A stretch of 64,000 bases of DNA from CAZEQK01 sp964514395. GTDB taxonomy: Bacteria; Bacillota; Bacilli; Tepidibacillales; Tepidibacillaceae. This document shows positions 51,670 to 59,874 of the stretch, one piece after another; position 1 is the stretch's first letter, and every line of letters begins with the position of its first letter. The DNA is taken from positions 8,467-72,466 of the forward strand of contig CAZEQK010000014.1 of assembly GCA_964514395.1 (NCBI GenBank), given 5' to 3'. The notes beneath the pieces are model-generated. The model did not search any database and had not been told where the DNA came from. It was given only the letters and a program-made list of their open reading frames with translations. The position numbers and the translations under genes are program-made.

Positions 51670-51982
51670 CGAAACCTCCTGCCTTCTTATTTCCCTAGAA
51701 ATGATATCATTTACAATACTTAATTCTTTCGCCTGCAAATTTATCATAAACTATGACGTTGCGTTATAATCAATAGTAAAAATCGGACTGAATTTCTTTG
51801 ATGGTGATATATTAGGCTTTTCAAATGATCACAAAAGATTGTACTACATGACAAATCCTGAATCCTTTTATGAAATACCATAGTATAGCTTAAAATGAGT
51901 AACATACATTTATGTAATATAATTATTGCTTGTATAGTTATCTATAGATATGTATTAGAACATTTTTAATAGAATAAATAAA

Positions 51983-52010
51983 AAACCTTCATCTATAGAG
52001 ATGAAGGTTT
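51983..52010 (-). terminator. intrinsic terminator of the ABC-2 exporter operon
   Basis: A perfect 12-bp stem (51983-51994 with 51999-52010) and 4-nt loop, with a T-rich minus-strand exit. Together with the mta leader, no gene was seen in 51670-52064. Confidence 0.88.
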
Positions 52011-52064
52011 CTAATAATTGGTTGTTATTTCTGTTACAAAGTTAGTATCTTTTTTTCAATTTGT

Positions 52065-52862
52065 CTACATATGAATATCTCGTTTATTATAAATATAATA
52101 AGTAAATGCTGTAGAACCAATAATAATAATGGCGGACAAGAATAAAAATAATGAGTCAAGAGAACCACCACGCATGAGATCTGCTGCCCTAAAATACTTA
52201 AAAGGTGTAAAATATTTTAGAAAATCAATTTTATCATACACATCAATGGCAACTGATAACATAAATGTAGACAAAAGAAAAGTAGTAGCGATGGAGGTAG
52301 CTTTTTTAGTGTTTTTTGTAAAGCTAGATATGACTACTCCAACCGCTGCAAAGATAAGCTGTAATATAAATAATGCAATTATTAGTTTAATTATCTGGTT
52401 ATAGATTGGTTCGCCCTTATTATACTGCTGTACAAAAACAATGGAGGATACTAGAGTCACTAGATTTAACACAACTAGGTTAATGAATACAGCAATAAGC
52501 TTGGCTGTAATTACTTTACTTCTAATGACTGGTTTTACAAACAAAAAATCAGCTGTTTTGTCCCTTTGCTCCTTTGAGATAATAACAGCCCCTAAGAGAA
52601 CCGCATGAACGCCAGCAAGTAACATAAAATAAAGAAAGAAAATAGCGTAGTACCCAGCGATGGAGGTAAGATCTAATCCATTCATACCTAATATATTTTT
52701 CATGGCCATTGGTAGTTGGTCTAATAACTCCTTTGCACTTTGACCTGCCGCTTGAAAGCCAGAATATTTCACCATGCCTACAAAAATGAGAAAAATCATA
52801 CTAAAGCTCCAAATGATAAGCGATTTTAAATTCGCTCGAAGCTCTCTTAATACGATATTCAT
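52065..52862 (-). CDS. ABC-2 type exporter permease (2)
   Basis: A 265-residue integral membrane protein with six hydrophobic segments (for example LIIWSFSMIFLIFVGMV, YYAIFFLYFMLLAGVHAVLL and LFLFLSAIIIIGSTAFTYYI). The cytoplasmic motif ISKEQRDKTADFLFVKPVIRSKVITAKL is the ABC-2 (BcrB/NatB-type) pattern after the second segment. It forms the membrane part of an exporter with the paralogous permease upstream and the ATPase at 53695. Substrate unknown; drugs, peptides or ions are possible. Confidence 0.88.
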   Translation of the reverse strand: MNIVLRELRANLKSLIIWSFSMIFLIFVGMVKYSGFQAAGQSAKELLDQLPMAMKNILGMNGLDLTSIAGYYAIFFLYFMLLAGVHAVLLGAVIISKEQRDKTADFLFVKPVIRSKVITAKLIAVFINLVVLNLVTLVSSIVFVQQYNKGEPIYNQIIKLIIALFILQLIFAAVGVVISSFTKNTKKATSIATTFLLSTFMLSVAIDVYDKIDFLKYFTPFKYFRAADLMRGGSLDSLFLFLSAIIIIGSTAFTYYIYNKRDIHM

Positions 52863-52893
52863 AATAAAAGCCTCCTTTCCTTTCTACTTAAAG

Positions 52894-53691
52894 CTATACT
52901 GATGGCATATCCTTCTTATGATAAACGATATATGTCAACGCAATAAATATTATAATCACGACCCAATTGAAAATAAGATAAGTAGGTTCATAGCTAGTAG
53001 TTTTGATGATTTTTGATACATCATAATAAGCAAATGGTGTTAAATAGGACAATTTTGCATCCCCAAGGGTCTGATTTAGCAATTGGAGTACAAAAAAACC
53101 AAACACAACTCCTAATGTGATCGGTAGAACTGTTTTGATTCTTCTAATCATTACTGACAAAAACAAACCTAATGCAACAAAGAATAACTGAACAAACATC
53201 AAGCTTACATTGATTAATAAGAACACCTTTTGATTAAATGCTTGATCTGAGACGACATGAGCGATAAAAAATGCACCCGCAATATAAATGATATTCTGAA
53301 TGACGATATATGTTAAGACGTTCATCATCTTAGCTGTCACGATAGCTAAACGGGATACGGGCTTCGTAACTAGAAAATCGGAGGTTTTTGTTCTGATTTC
53401 CTCAGATAATACAGAAAAACCTGATTTCATCGCGTAAATCGAACCAATTAATAGAATGTATATAAATAAAAAACCATAAAACCCTAGGATAGTTGAAAAA
53501 TCTAAGGTCGAAAGGCCAAAAGCCTTCATAAGCTCTGGAGGAAATTTACTTAGCACCTGTTGCATTAGTCCTGCTTCCTTTGAGATGGTTGGAAACATCA
53601 TCATAAAAAGAAAAAGCGTTAGAAGCAGACCAATTGTCCAATAAAGAGCTGATCTTACAGACATTCTTAGTTCTTGCAGGTAAATATTCAA
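52894..53691 (-). CDS. ABC-2 type exporter permease (1)
   Basis: A 265-residue integral membrane protein with six hydrophobic segments and the motif LSEEIRTKTSDFLVTKPVSRLAIVTAKMM, directly comparable to that of the downstream permease; the two are paralogues that probably pair as a heterodimer. It starts three bases after the ATPase stop (53695), so translation is likely coupled. Part of the three-gene exporter operon. Confidence 0.88.
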   Translation of the reverse strand: MNIYLQELRMSVRSALYWTIGLLLTLFLFMMMFPTISKEAGLMQQVLSKFPPELMKAFGLSTLDFSTILGFYGFLFIYILLIGSIYAMKSGFSVLSEEIRTKTSDFLVTKPVSRLAIVTAKMMNVLTYIVIQNIIYIAGAFFIAHVVSDQAFNQKVFLLINVSLMFVQLFFVALGLFLSVMIRRIKTVLPITLGVVFGFFVLQLLNQTLGDAKLSYLTPFAYYDVSKIIKTTSYEPTYLIFNWVVIIIFIALTYIVYHKKDMPSV

Positions 53692-53694
53692 GAT

Positions 53695-54579
53695 TTACGC
53701 CTCCTTTTCATAATAATTCATAAATATTTCTTCTAAGGTCGGCTCCTCAACAATGAGATTATTTATTTTTCTTTCATAAATTTTTTCAACAATTTTGTTT
53801 ATATCACCTTTGTAAATGAAACTAACAGAGGTTCCTTTTATAGATAGCTCATTAATACCTTCAAAATTAAAATATTCTTCTGTAAGCGTTTCCTTCATTT
53901 CGATGTGGAATTTTTTGTAATTGGTATCTTTAAGCGTGTGTATCTCTTCCACCTTAACCATTTTTCCTTCTTTGATGATACCAACTCTTGTACATAGCTT
54001 TTGCACTTCACTTAAAATATGGGAGGAGAAGAGAACAGTTGCTCCTTTTTTATTTTCTTCACGTATTAAGTCAAAGAACTTTTGTTGCATTAAAGGATCT
54101 AAACCACCTGTTGGTTCATCAAGAATAATTAGTTTTGGGCTGTGTAATAGCCCTTGCACAATACCTACTTTCTTCTTGTTTCCATAGGAAAGATCTTCAA
54201 TTTTCTTATGCAGGTCTAAGTCCATGATTTCAGCAAATTCAAAAATGCGATTTTTATTCACATCTGCGTAAAAGCTTGAGGAGTACTTTAACAAATCAAT
54301 AACCTTCATATTATCATAGTAAAAGACTTCAGATGGAAGATAACCGATATGCTTTCTTATTTCTTTCCCTTCTTTTATGATATCCTTACCAAATATTTTA
54401 GCAGTACCGCTGGTTGGATAGATTAAAGATAATAGCGTTCTGATTGTAGTGGACTTACCTGCACCATTCGGGCCAATAAAACCAAAAATTTCACCATCTT
54501 CTACATTGAAGCTAACATCTTTGATTCCCCGTGATTTTCCATAATACTTGGTCAAGTTATTAATTTCAATAACATTCAT
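53695..54579 (-). CDS. ABC transporter ATP-binding protein of the ABC-2 exporter
   Basis: A 294-residue ATPase. It has Walker A GPNGAGKSTT (about 37-46), Q-loop GYLPSEVFYY, signature LSYGNKKKVGIVQGL, Walker B LIILDEPTGGLDP and switch histidine in FSSHILSEV. The C-terminal extension (about 215-294) is typical of exporters such as BcrA and NatA. It is the first gene of the operon and drives the two permeases that follow. Mta-like regulation is possible but no MerR-type 19-bp spaced promoter was verified. Confidence 0.92.
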   Translation of the reverse strand: MNVIEINNLTKYYGKSRGIKDVSFNVEDGEIFGFIGPNGAGKSTTIRTLLSLIYPTSGTAKIFGKDIIKEGKEIRKHIGYLPSEVFYYDNMKVIDLLKYSSSFYADVNKNRIFEFAEIMDLDLHKKIEDLSYGNKKKVGIVQGLLHSPKLIILDEPTGGLDPLMQQKFFDLIREENKKGATVLFSSHILSEVQKLCTRVGIIKEGKMVKVEEIHTLKDTNYKKFHIEMKETLTEEYFNFEGINELSIKGTSVSFIYKGDINKIVEKIYERKINNLIVEEPTLEEIFMNYYEKEA

Positions 54580-54756
54580 ATTAAAAACCTCCTCCTTAAA
54601 TATTATTCAATGATTCTTCACTTCACTTGAGCTTAATTGATTATCATCTTAATTCAATATTATACTTATACAATTTCAAGATAGAATATATTTTCCCTTT
54701 ATTCTAGTGGAAATTTTAATCGGTAAACCATCTACTGTAATTATTTTAAGTAAAAA

Positions 54757-54797
54757 AACCCGAATTAAGGATTTTTCAAGTGTCCAAAATTCGGGTT
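54757..54797 (-). terminator. intrinsic terminator after the M42 peptidase gene
   Basis: AACCCGAATT/AATTCGGGTT (54757-54766 with 54788-54797) with a T tract on the minus strand. Confidence 0.8.
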
Positions 54798-54854
54798 ATA
54801 GCTTAAGGAATACATCCATTTTTATCAAACTATTTTTTGAGTACAAAATTATGC

Positions 54855-55904
54855 CTAATCAACCATCTCAGTACTTAGTAAATATCCATACACTAGTTTA
54901 AAGGTTTGTTCTAAGGAACTTTTATGGGTTCTTTCATGGGAGTGAGATGCTGCTATACCCGGTCCAATCAATCCATGCTTCACATCAACACCAGCCCTTA
55001 ATGCAGCACTTGCATCAGAGCCATAATATGGATAGATATCTACCTTATAGTTCAATCCTAGTTCCTTAGCCAGAGTAACTAATTTTTTTCGAAAGCCAAA
55101 ATGATATGGTCCAGAAGAATCCTTGGCACAGATTGATACACAATATTCATCTGTCATTTGACCTTCACCAATTGCCCCCATATCAACCGCTAAAAATTCT
55201 ACGGTCTGCTCAGTTATATTTGAGTTAGCTCCATAGCCTATTTCTTCGTTATTACTAATAATAAAATGTGTCGTAAAGGGAAGTGTAACATTCTGTTCCT
55301 TTAGGTATTTTATAGCTTCTAATAAGACGGCAACAGATGCTTTGTCATCTAAATGCCTGGTTTTAATAAATCCACTCTCTGTTACCTCTTCACGTGGATT
55401 AAAGCTTACAAAATCTCCGACTTCAATCCCTAGCTTTCTAATCTCATGATCATCTATTACCTTTTGATCTAAACGAACAACCATATTTTCTTCGCTTCGT
55501 TCTAATTTATCGCTATCCTTATAAACGTGAACAGAGGGTTGTGTAGTAAGTATGGTTCCTGTATATACTTTACCCTCCATTGTTTCAATGAAACAATACT
55601 CTCCTTCAACAGAATTCCATTTAAACCCGCCTATGTTTGTAATTCTTAAAGTACCATCATCAATTATTTCCTTTACCATTGCCCCTAAAGTATCAACATG
55701 TGCAGTTAACGTACGATGTTTTTTGTCATTTTCACCTTCTATCGTTATCACAAGGGCACCTTTATTTGTTTTGTAATTTTTGATTCCAGACTCATCTAAT
55801 TGTTTAGATATCCATTGAATGATTTTATCCGTATTACCTGTAGGGCTCGGGATACGTACTAATTGAATTAATGTCTCAACTATTGCATCAGTGTTCACCT
55901 GCAT
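54855..55904 (-). CDS. M42 family metallo-aminopeptidase
   Basis: A 349-residue cytosolic di-metal peptidase of the M42 family (YsdC/FrvX/PepA-like), removing N-terminal residues from peptides. Metal ligands are in LTAHVDTLGAMV (His), RHLDDKASVAVLL (bridging Asp) and SNNEEIGYGAN (catalytic Glu pair), with late ligands in AVDMGAIG and the terminal ASHSHERTHKSS. ATG 55904 follows GAGGAGGATAACG; the frame extends 23 codons further but without a ribosome site. It is monocistronic. Confidence 0.9.
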   Translation of the reverse strand: MQVNTDAIVETLIQLVRIPSPTGNTDKIIQWISKQLDESGIKNYKTNKGALVITIEGENDKKHRTLTAHVDTLGAMVKEIIDDGTLRITNIGGFKWNSVEGEYCFIETMEGKVYTGTILTTQPSVHVYKDSDKLERSEENMVVRLDQKVIDDHEIRKLGIEVGDFVSFNPREEVTESGFIKTRHLDDKASVAVLLEAIKYLKEQNVTLPFTTHFIISNNEEIGYGANSNITEQTVEFLAVDMGAIGEGQMTDEYCVSICAKDSSGPYHFGFRKKLVTLAKELGLNYKVDIYPYYGSDASAALRAGVDVKHGLIGPGIAASHSHERTHKSSLEQTFKLVYGYLLSTEMVD

Positions 55905-56042
55905 CGTTATCCTCCTCTTAATAATCACTTTATAGTAACAAAAAAACAGTGAATCCTTTTCAATTTCAATCATATTCTACTACCCATACAGTGTCCACAG
56001 TATGTTTCTCTCTAAAAGTATTTTGAGGTAAATAGAGCTATT

Positions 56043-56825
56043 TTATATTCCGGATTTATCTTGAACAACAGCCAAAGCATAATTAATATTCTCAAAAGCA
56101 TGATAATAATCGCTACGTCCTTTAAAGTATCTACTTTCTATCTCTATCGGTGAAAGATGTTCATAAATTAGAAAACCAGCCTTTTCTAATTCATGCTCTA
56201 ATTCAGCATACTCATACCCTGTTTTCATAGGCTCCCCTGCCATTTTAGCCATATTCACCATATGATGCACACGTTTTGAAGTTTTATTAGGATGAAATAT
56301 ATCTTTATCTGGATAGTCAAATACCAATGAACTACCTTTTGGAGCAATATTGACAATATCCATAAACATTTTACGAATTTCGTTCTTTGTTAAGTAGTAG
56401 GTGACGCCCAACCAACTGAAAAATGTCAATTCTTTCGGATTATATCCTGACTCAAATAACTTTTTCTTAAGATCCTCCTTTGAAAAATTAACAGGAACAT
56501 ATCTGATTGAGACATTGTTCTTCCAGCCTAATTCATTAACTCTTTTATATTTCATTTGCTGTGTAGCAGGATGATCTACTTCAAAAACTTTTAACCTATT
56601 TAATAGTTCTGGTTTTCTATATATAAAGGTATCAAATCCTGCTCCAAGAATAACATACTGTTTAACCCCTAACATCATTGCATTCATTAACATGTCCTCT
56701 GCATATCTACTTCTCGCTAAAGGGGTTGGTGCTATCTGATTTTGTATTACCCACTCTAATGCAGATTTTTCGTCTGGATTTAAATGCGCATAAGTAGGAT
56801 TAAAATATTTCAACGCTTCAGCCAT
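56043..56825 (-). CDS. SAM-dependent methyltransferase (leucine carboxymethyltransferase family), 5'-truncated
   Basis: 260 residues from the first ATG. SAM-binding elements YVILGAGFDTFIYR (about 57-70), VFEVDHPATQQMK and LTFFSWLGVTYYL are those of the LCM/PPM1-type family. The reading frame continues upstream through NFNDFLARQLIKDDEFNDIS, which fits the family's N-terminal region (FDDxxA...). It then runs into dispersed repeat copy 3 at 56895, where the native start and about 25 residues are missing. No ribosome site precedes the ATG at 56825. The gene is probably a pseudogene or expresses a shortened protein. Confidence 0.7.
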   Translation of the reverse strand: MAEALKYFNPTYAHLNPDEKSALEWVIQNQIAPTPLARSRYAEDMLMNAMMLGVKQYVILGAGFDTFIYRKPELLNRLKVFEVDHPATQQMKYKRVNELGWKNNVSIRYVPVNFSKEDLKKKLFESGYNPKELTFFSWLGVTYYLTKNEIRKMFMDIVNIAPKGSSLVFDYPDKDIFHPNKTSKRVHHMVNMAKMAGEPMKTGYEYAELEHELEKAGFLIYEHLSPIEIESRYFKGRSDYYHAFENINYALAVVQDKSGI

Positions 56826-56894
56826 TTGCTTAGAAATATCATTAAATTCATCATCCTTAATTAATTGTCTAGCTAAAAAGTCATTAAAATTTTT

Positions 56895-57053
56895 GGAGTT
56901 TTTTATCTCACCTGAACCTTAGCACCCATAGGGCACAAGTCACACTAAATGCTAAAGCATTAAGTCGTGCTATGCCGCCCTTATTTCGAGAATGGTAACA
57001 ACTCCCTCTTACGGTGTTGAAGAGGGAGTCTTGTTGAAACCGAAGATAAAATC
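56895..57053 (-). repeat. dispersed structured repeat, copy 3 (inverted)
   Basis: 159 bp matching the reverse complement of copy 1 (13557-13728), including the AATGCTTTAGCATT core, but lacking the last arm of the terminal hairpin. Its inner end abuts the coding remainder of the methyltransferase gene. Confidence 0.85.
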
Positions 57054-57161
57054 GCATCGTAAAAAACTGGGATGCCATTCTCATCGATACAAATGAAGAC
57101 ATTATAAGTGGAAACAATCACGTTGCATGGTTAGTTTCTATTTAATTTTAAAATCTGAGTA

Positions 57162-57218
57162 TTGACATGTGCTGTTAAATGTTTTATTCTTATATTAATT
57201 AGTACGATAATCGTAATA
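57162..57218 (+). promoter_or_regulatory. promoter and operator of the MarR-family gene
   Basis: TTGACA (57162-57167), 17-bp spacer, TATTCT (57185-57190). A 19-bp palindromic operator (57200-57218; its complement reads TATTACGATTATCGTACTA) covers the expected transcription start. The same operator type occurs at 57751-57769. Confidence 0.7.
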
Positions 57219-57236
57219 TACAGGTGATGAATAAAA

Positions 57237-57716
57237 ATGGATGATAACACTATTTTCAATTTTATCATGGATAATGCTAAAAAAATTCTATACCCAGAAG
57301 AGTGGATAAAAATCGATCTTCAAGTATCAAAATCAGAGCTGTTTTCTATGTTGATTATTGATAGGCATGGTGAAATTATTATGAGCCAAATTGCAGATTA
57401 TGTACAGATCCCAATGAGTACAGCCACAAGCATTATTGATAGGCTTGTAAAAAAAGGGTTAGTGCAAAGAGGAAGAAGTGAGACGGATAGAAGAATAGTG
57501 ACAATTAGCCTATCTGACAAAGGCTTAAAAATTGTTTCTGATCTGAAGGGTCAAATATCAAAATATACTCATCTGTTAGATACAACTCTTACGAGTGAAG
57601 ATAAACAGTTCATCATGCAACTATACACTAAAATTATTTCAGCTTGGAACCTTGATAGTACAATTACTAAGCAAGAAAACAAGAACAACAATGTTAAAAA
57701 AATAAATATCGATTAA
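57237..57716 (+). CDS. MarR family transcriptional regulator
   Basis: A 159-residue dimeric winged-helix regulator. The recognition region reads MSQIADYVQIPMSTATSIID and the wing RLVKKGLVQRGRSETDRRIV, the MarR signature; helices for dimerisation flank it. The C-terminus is Lys/Asn-rich. It starts 18 bases after a 19-bp palindrome and is followed by the ArsA-family operon, whose leader has the same palindrome in the opposite orientation. Autorepression and control of the ATPase gene are therefore likely. Confidence 0.9.
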   Translation: MDDNTIFNFIMDNAKKILYPEEWIKIDLQVSKSELFSMLIIDRHGEIIMSQIADYVQIPMSTATSIIDRLVKKGLVQRGRSETDRRIVTISLSDKGLKIVSDLKGQISKYTHLLDTTLTSEDKQFIMQLYTKIISAWNLDSTITKQENKNNNVKKINID

Positions 57717-57718
57717 GG

Positions 57719-57740
57719 CCCATCCACGGATGGGTTCATT
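57719..57740 (+). terminator. short hairpin after the MarR-family gene
   Basis: CCCATCC/GGATGGG with a 2-nt loop and a modest T-rich exit; a weak terminator or attenuator before the second operator. Confidence 0.45.
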
Positions 57741-57750
57741 ATAAGGCTAA

Positions 57751-57769
57751 TATTACGATGGCCGTAATA
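57751..57769 (+). promoter_or_regulatory. second MarR operator, before the ArsA-family gene
   Basis: TATTACGATGGCCGTAATA, a near-perfect palindrome sharing TATTACGAT and CGTA with the operator at 57200-57218. It lies 33 bp before the ATPase start. Confidence 0.65.
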
Positions 57770-57802
57770 TTCACTTCACGTATTTAATAGGAGGGGTAAA
57801 AA

Positions 57803-58972
57803 ATGAGGATTATATTGTACACAGGCAAGGGTGGTGTTGGTAAGACAAGTGTTGCAGCAGCATCCGCAGTAAAAAGTGCTACGAATGGATTCAAAACTTT
57901 AATCGTTAGTACAGATCCAGCTCACAGTCTAGGAGATTCCTTTGATATGAAGCTATCTCCAGAGCCTATAGAAATAGAAAAAAACTTATGGGCTCAAGAA
58001 ATAGATACCATTCATGAGGTCGAAAAGGGTTGGGGACAAATCCAACAATACCTAACATCTCTTTTCACTTCTAAAACAATTAAAGATATCACAACAGAGG
58101 AATTGACTATTTTCCCAGGCTTTCAGGATCTTTTAAGTCTAATAAGAATATTACATTATTATAAGGAGGGCATCTTTGACGTTATCATTATTGACTCAGC
58201 ACCTACAGGTGAAACATTAGCCTTCTTAAGCTTCCCTGATATGCTTAGATGGTGGATGGAAAAATTATTTCCTATGAAACGTAAGGCAGTAAAGATCATT
58301 CGCCCTATTGCCCAACCCTTAACAGGAATACCATTACCATCTGATAGTGTAATGGGAGAGATAGAAAATGTGTATAATCAATTGGATGAAATGCGTGGTC
58401 TTTTTGCTAATAAAGAGGTTACAAGTATAAGAATAGTCGTTAATCCAGAAAAGATGGTGATAAAGGAAGCACAACGCAGCTTTACCTATTTAAATATTTA
58501 TAATTTTAATGTAGATGCGATTATTATAAACAGGGTAATCCCAACTAGTGTTACGGATCAATACTTTTCAGCATGGAAGGAAATACAAAAAAAATATACA
58601 GACACCATTATCGATAACTTTTCTCCAATCCCTATTTACTATGCTCCATTATATGAGCAAGAGGTCGTAGGAAAAGATATGTTAAATCGAATGGGGAATG
58701 AAATATTTAAACAAGAGAATCCCATAGATATAAAATATAGCATTAAAACCCAAACGATTACAAAAGAGGCCGAAGAATATGTATTTTCGATCTATATGCC
58801 TTTTATAAATAAAAAAGATTTGATACTGAACCAAAAGGGAGACGAGTTAATCATTAAGGTTGAAAATGTAAAGAGAACTATTACGCTCCCACGAACGCTT
58901 GCTTCACTCACTATAAAAGGGGCGAAATTTGATAAAGAACGACTACTAATCAGATTTGGGGAGGGAGAATAA
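57803..58972 (+). CDS. ArsA/GET3 family ATPase with C-terminal HSP20-like domain
   Basis: A 389-residue ATPase. The deviant P-loop is GKGGVGKT (8-15); STDPAHSLGDSFD (about 36-48) is switch-like, and IIIDSAPTGETLAFLSFPD (about 127-145) is the ArsA signature. The last about 75 residues (EEYVFSIYMPFINKKDLILN, then DELIIKVENVKRTITLP) resemble the HSP20-like domain found in some bacterial ArsA homologues. No ArsB, ArsC or ArsR is present, so arsenite export is not supported; a chaperone or membrane-protein targeting role is possible. A 70-residue partner gene starts at the stop codon, and the operon is probably MarR-controlled. Confidence 0.85.
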   Translation: MRIILYTGKGGVGKTSVAAASAVKSATNGFKTLIVSTDPAHSLGDSFDMKLSPEPIEIEKNLWAQEIDTIHEVEKGWGQIQQYLTSLFTSKTIKDITTEELTIFPGFQDLLSLIRILHYYKEGIFDVIIIDSAPTGETLAFLSFPDMLRWWMEKLFPMKRKAVKIIRPIAQPLTGIPLPSDSVMGEIENVYNQLDEMRGLFANKEVTSIRIVVNPEKMVIKEAQRSFTYLNIYNFNVDAIIINRVIPTSVTDQYFSAWKEIQKKYTDTIIDNFSPIPIYYAPLYEQEVVGKDMLNRMGNEIFKQENPIDIKYSIKTQTITKEAEEYVFSIYMPFINKKDLILNQKGDELIIKVENVKRTITLPRTLASLTIKGAKFDKERLLIRFGEGE

Positions 58973-59185
58973 ATGGTCGTAGAAGCACTAATAGGTCTAC
59001 TAAAAACCAAGTTAATATTGTCTCGTCTTATTACCGACGAGCTTCCTGAATCCATACAGGAAAGAATCAACAAACAGAAAAAGAGTTTTTTTTATTCATT
59101 GGATCAGTTAATAAAAGAAGAACTAGATGAAAAGAGAAAAACAACTAAGCAAGCACAAAAAATAAATAAGATATCTATTGATTAG
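58973..59185 (+). CDS. small partner protein of the ArsA-family ATPase
   Basis: A 70-residue helical, lysine/glutamate-rich protein (LIGLLKTKLILSRLITDELP, then LDQLIKEELDEKRK). Its ATG directly follows the ATPase stop (TAAATG), so translation is coupled. It has no membrane segment or recognised family. It ends two bases before the converging response regulator gene, with no terminator visible. It is possibly a binding partner of the ATPase. Confidence 0.65.
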   Translation: MVVEALIGLLKTKLILSRLITDELPESIQERINKQKKSFFYSLDQLIKEELDEKRKTTKQAQKINKISID

Positions 59186-59187
59186 AC

Positions 59188-59874
59188 TCATGAATTAAAT
59201 CTATATCCGGACCCCCAAAGAGTTTCTATATATAGAGGATTTGATGAATCCTTTTCAATTTTTTTTCTTATTTTTTGTATATGGACAGGAACGGTTGCAA
59301 CATCACCATAATAATCTTCTCCCCAGATGATGTCGAAAATTTGCTCTTTTGTAAAAACGATATTAGGGTTGGAGGCAAAAAACAATAAAAGCTCATACTC
59401 TTTGGTAGTCATTTGAACTTCTTTTCCATTTATAAAAACTTTATGAGCTGATTTATTTATTTCTAACCCTTTGTGACTGATAAGTTCGTTGTCCTTTATA
59501 TCTCCCTTTAAGCGTTCATATCTCGTAACATGAGATTTAACTCTTGCAACTAGTTCAGCTGGGCTAAATGGTTTCGTTAAATAATCATCAGCACCATAAT
59601 CAAAACCTCTGATTTTATCAATATCTTCGCTTCTTGCAGATACAACAATCAATGGTATTTCAAATTTTTTTCTAATTTCCTTTATTAGCTCAAATCCACT
59701 CTTATTTTGAAGCATTAAATCAATAATAATAAGATCATACTTATGGGAAAGAGCCTTTAGTAATCCTTTATCCCCATCCTGTTCAATTTCTACGTTGTAC
59801 CCATTTAATCCTAGATAATCACGTTCAAGCTCGGCAATATTTAAGTCGTCCTCAATGATTAAGATATGTTTCAT
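59188..59874 (-). CDS. OmpR family response regulator
   Basis: A 228-residue regulator. The receiver domain has DDLN near 9-12, phospho-acceptor aspartate in LIIIDLMLQNKSG and the KPFSPAELVARVK lysine. The C-terminal winged helix (about 130-228) has TTKEYELLLFFASNPNIVFT and the wing VHIQKIRKKIEKD...LWGSGYRF. It overlaps the end of its kinase gene by 4 bp; unusually the kinase gene comes first. The target is unknown, but the histidine-rich and S-layer-homology genes follow upstream on the same strand. Confidence 0.93.
   Translation of the reverse strand: MKHILIIEDDLNIAELERDYLGLNGYNVEIEQDGDKGLLKALSHKYDLIIIDLMLQNKSGFELIKEIRKKFEIPLIVVSARSEDIDKIRGFDYGADDYLTKPFSPAELVARVKSHVTRYERLKGDIKDNELISHKGLEINKSAHKVFINGKEVQMTTKEYELLLFFASNPNIVFTKEQIFDIIWGEDYYGDVATVPVHIQKIRKKIEKDSSNPLYIETLWGSGYRFNS

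Noticed and set aside
56908..57117. 69-codon minus-strand ORF across repeat copy 3
   Set aside because: It lies in a structured non-coding repeat and is not preserved in copies 1 and 2.
57719..57740. Riboswitch in the marR-arsA gap
   Set aside because: Only a short hairpin and one palindromic operator are present; no known riboswitch core fits.
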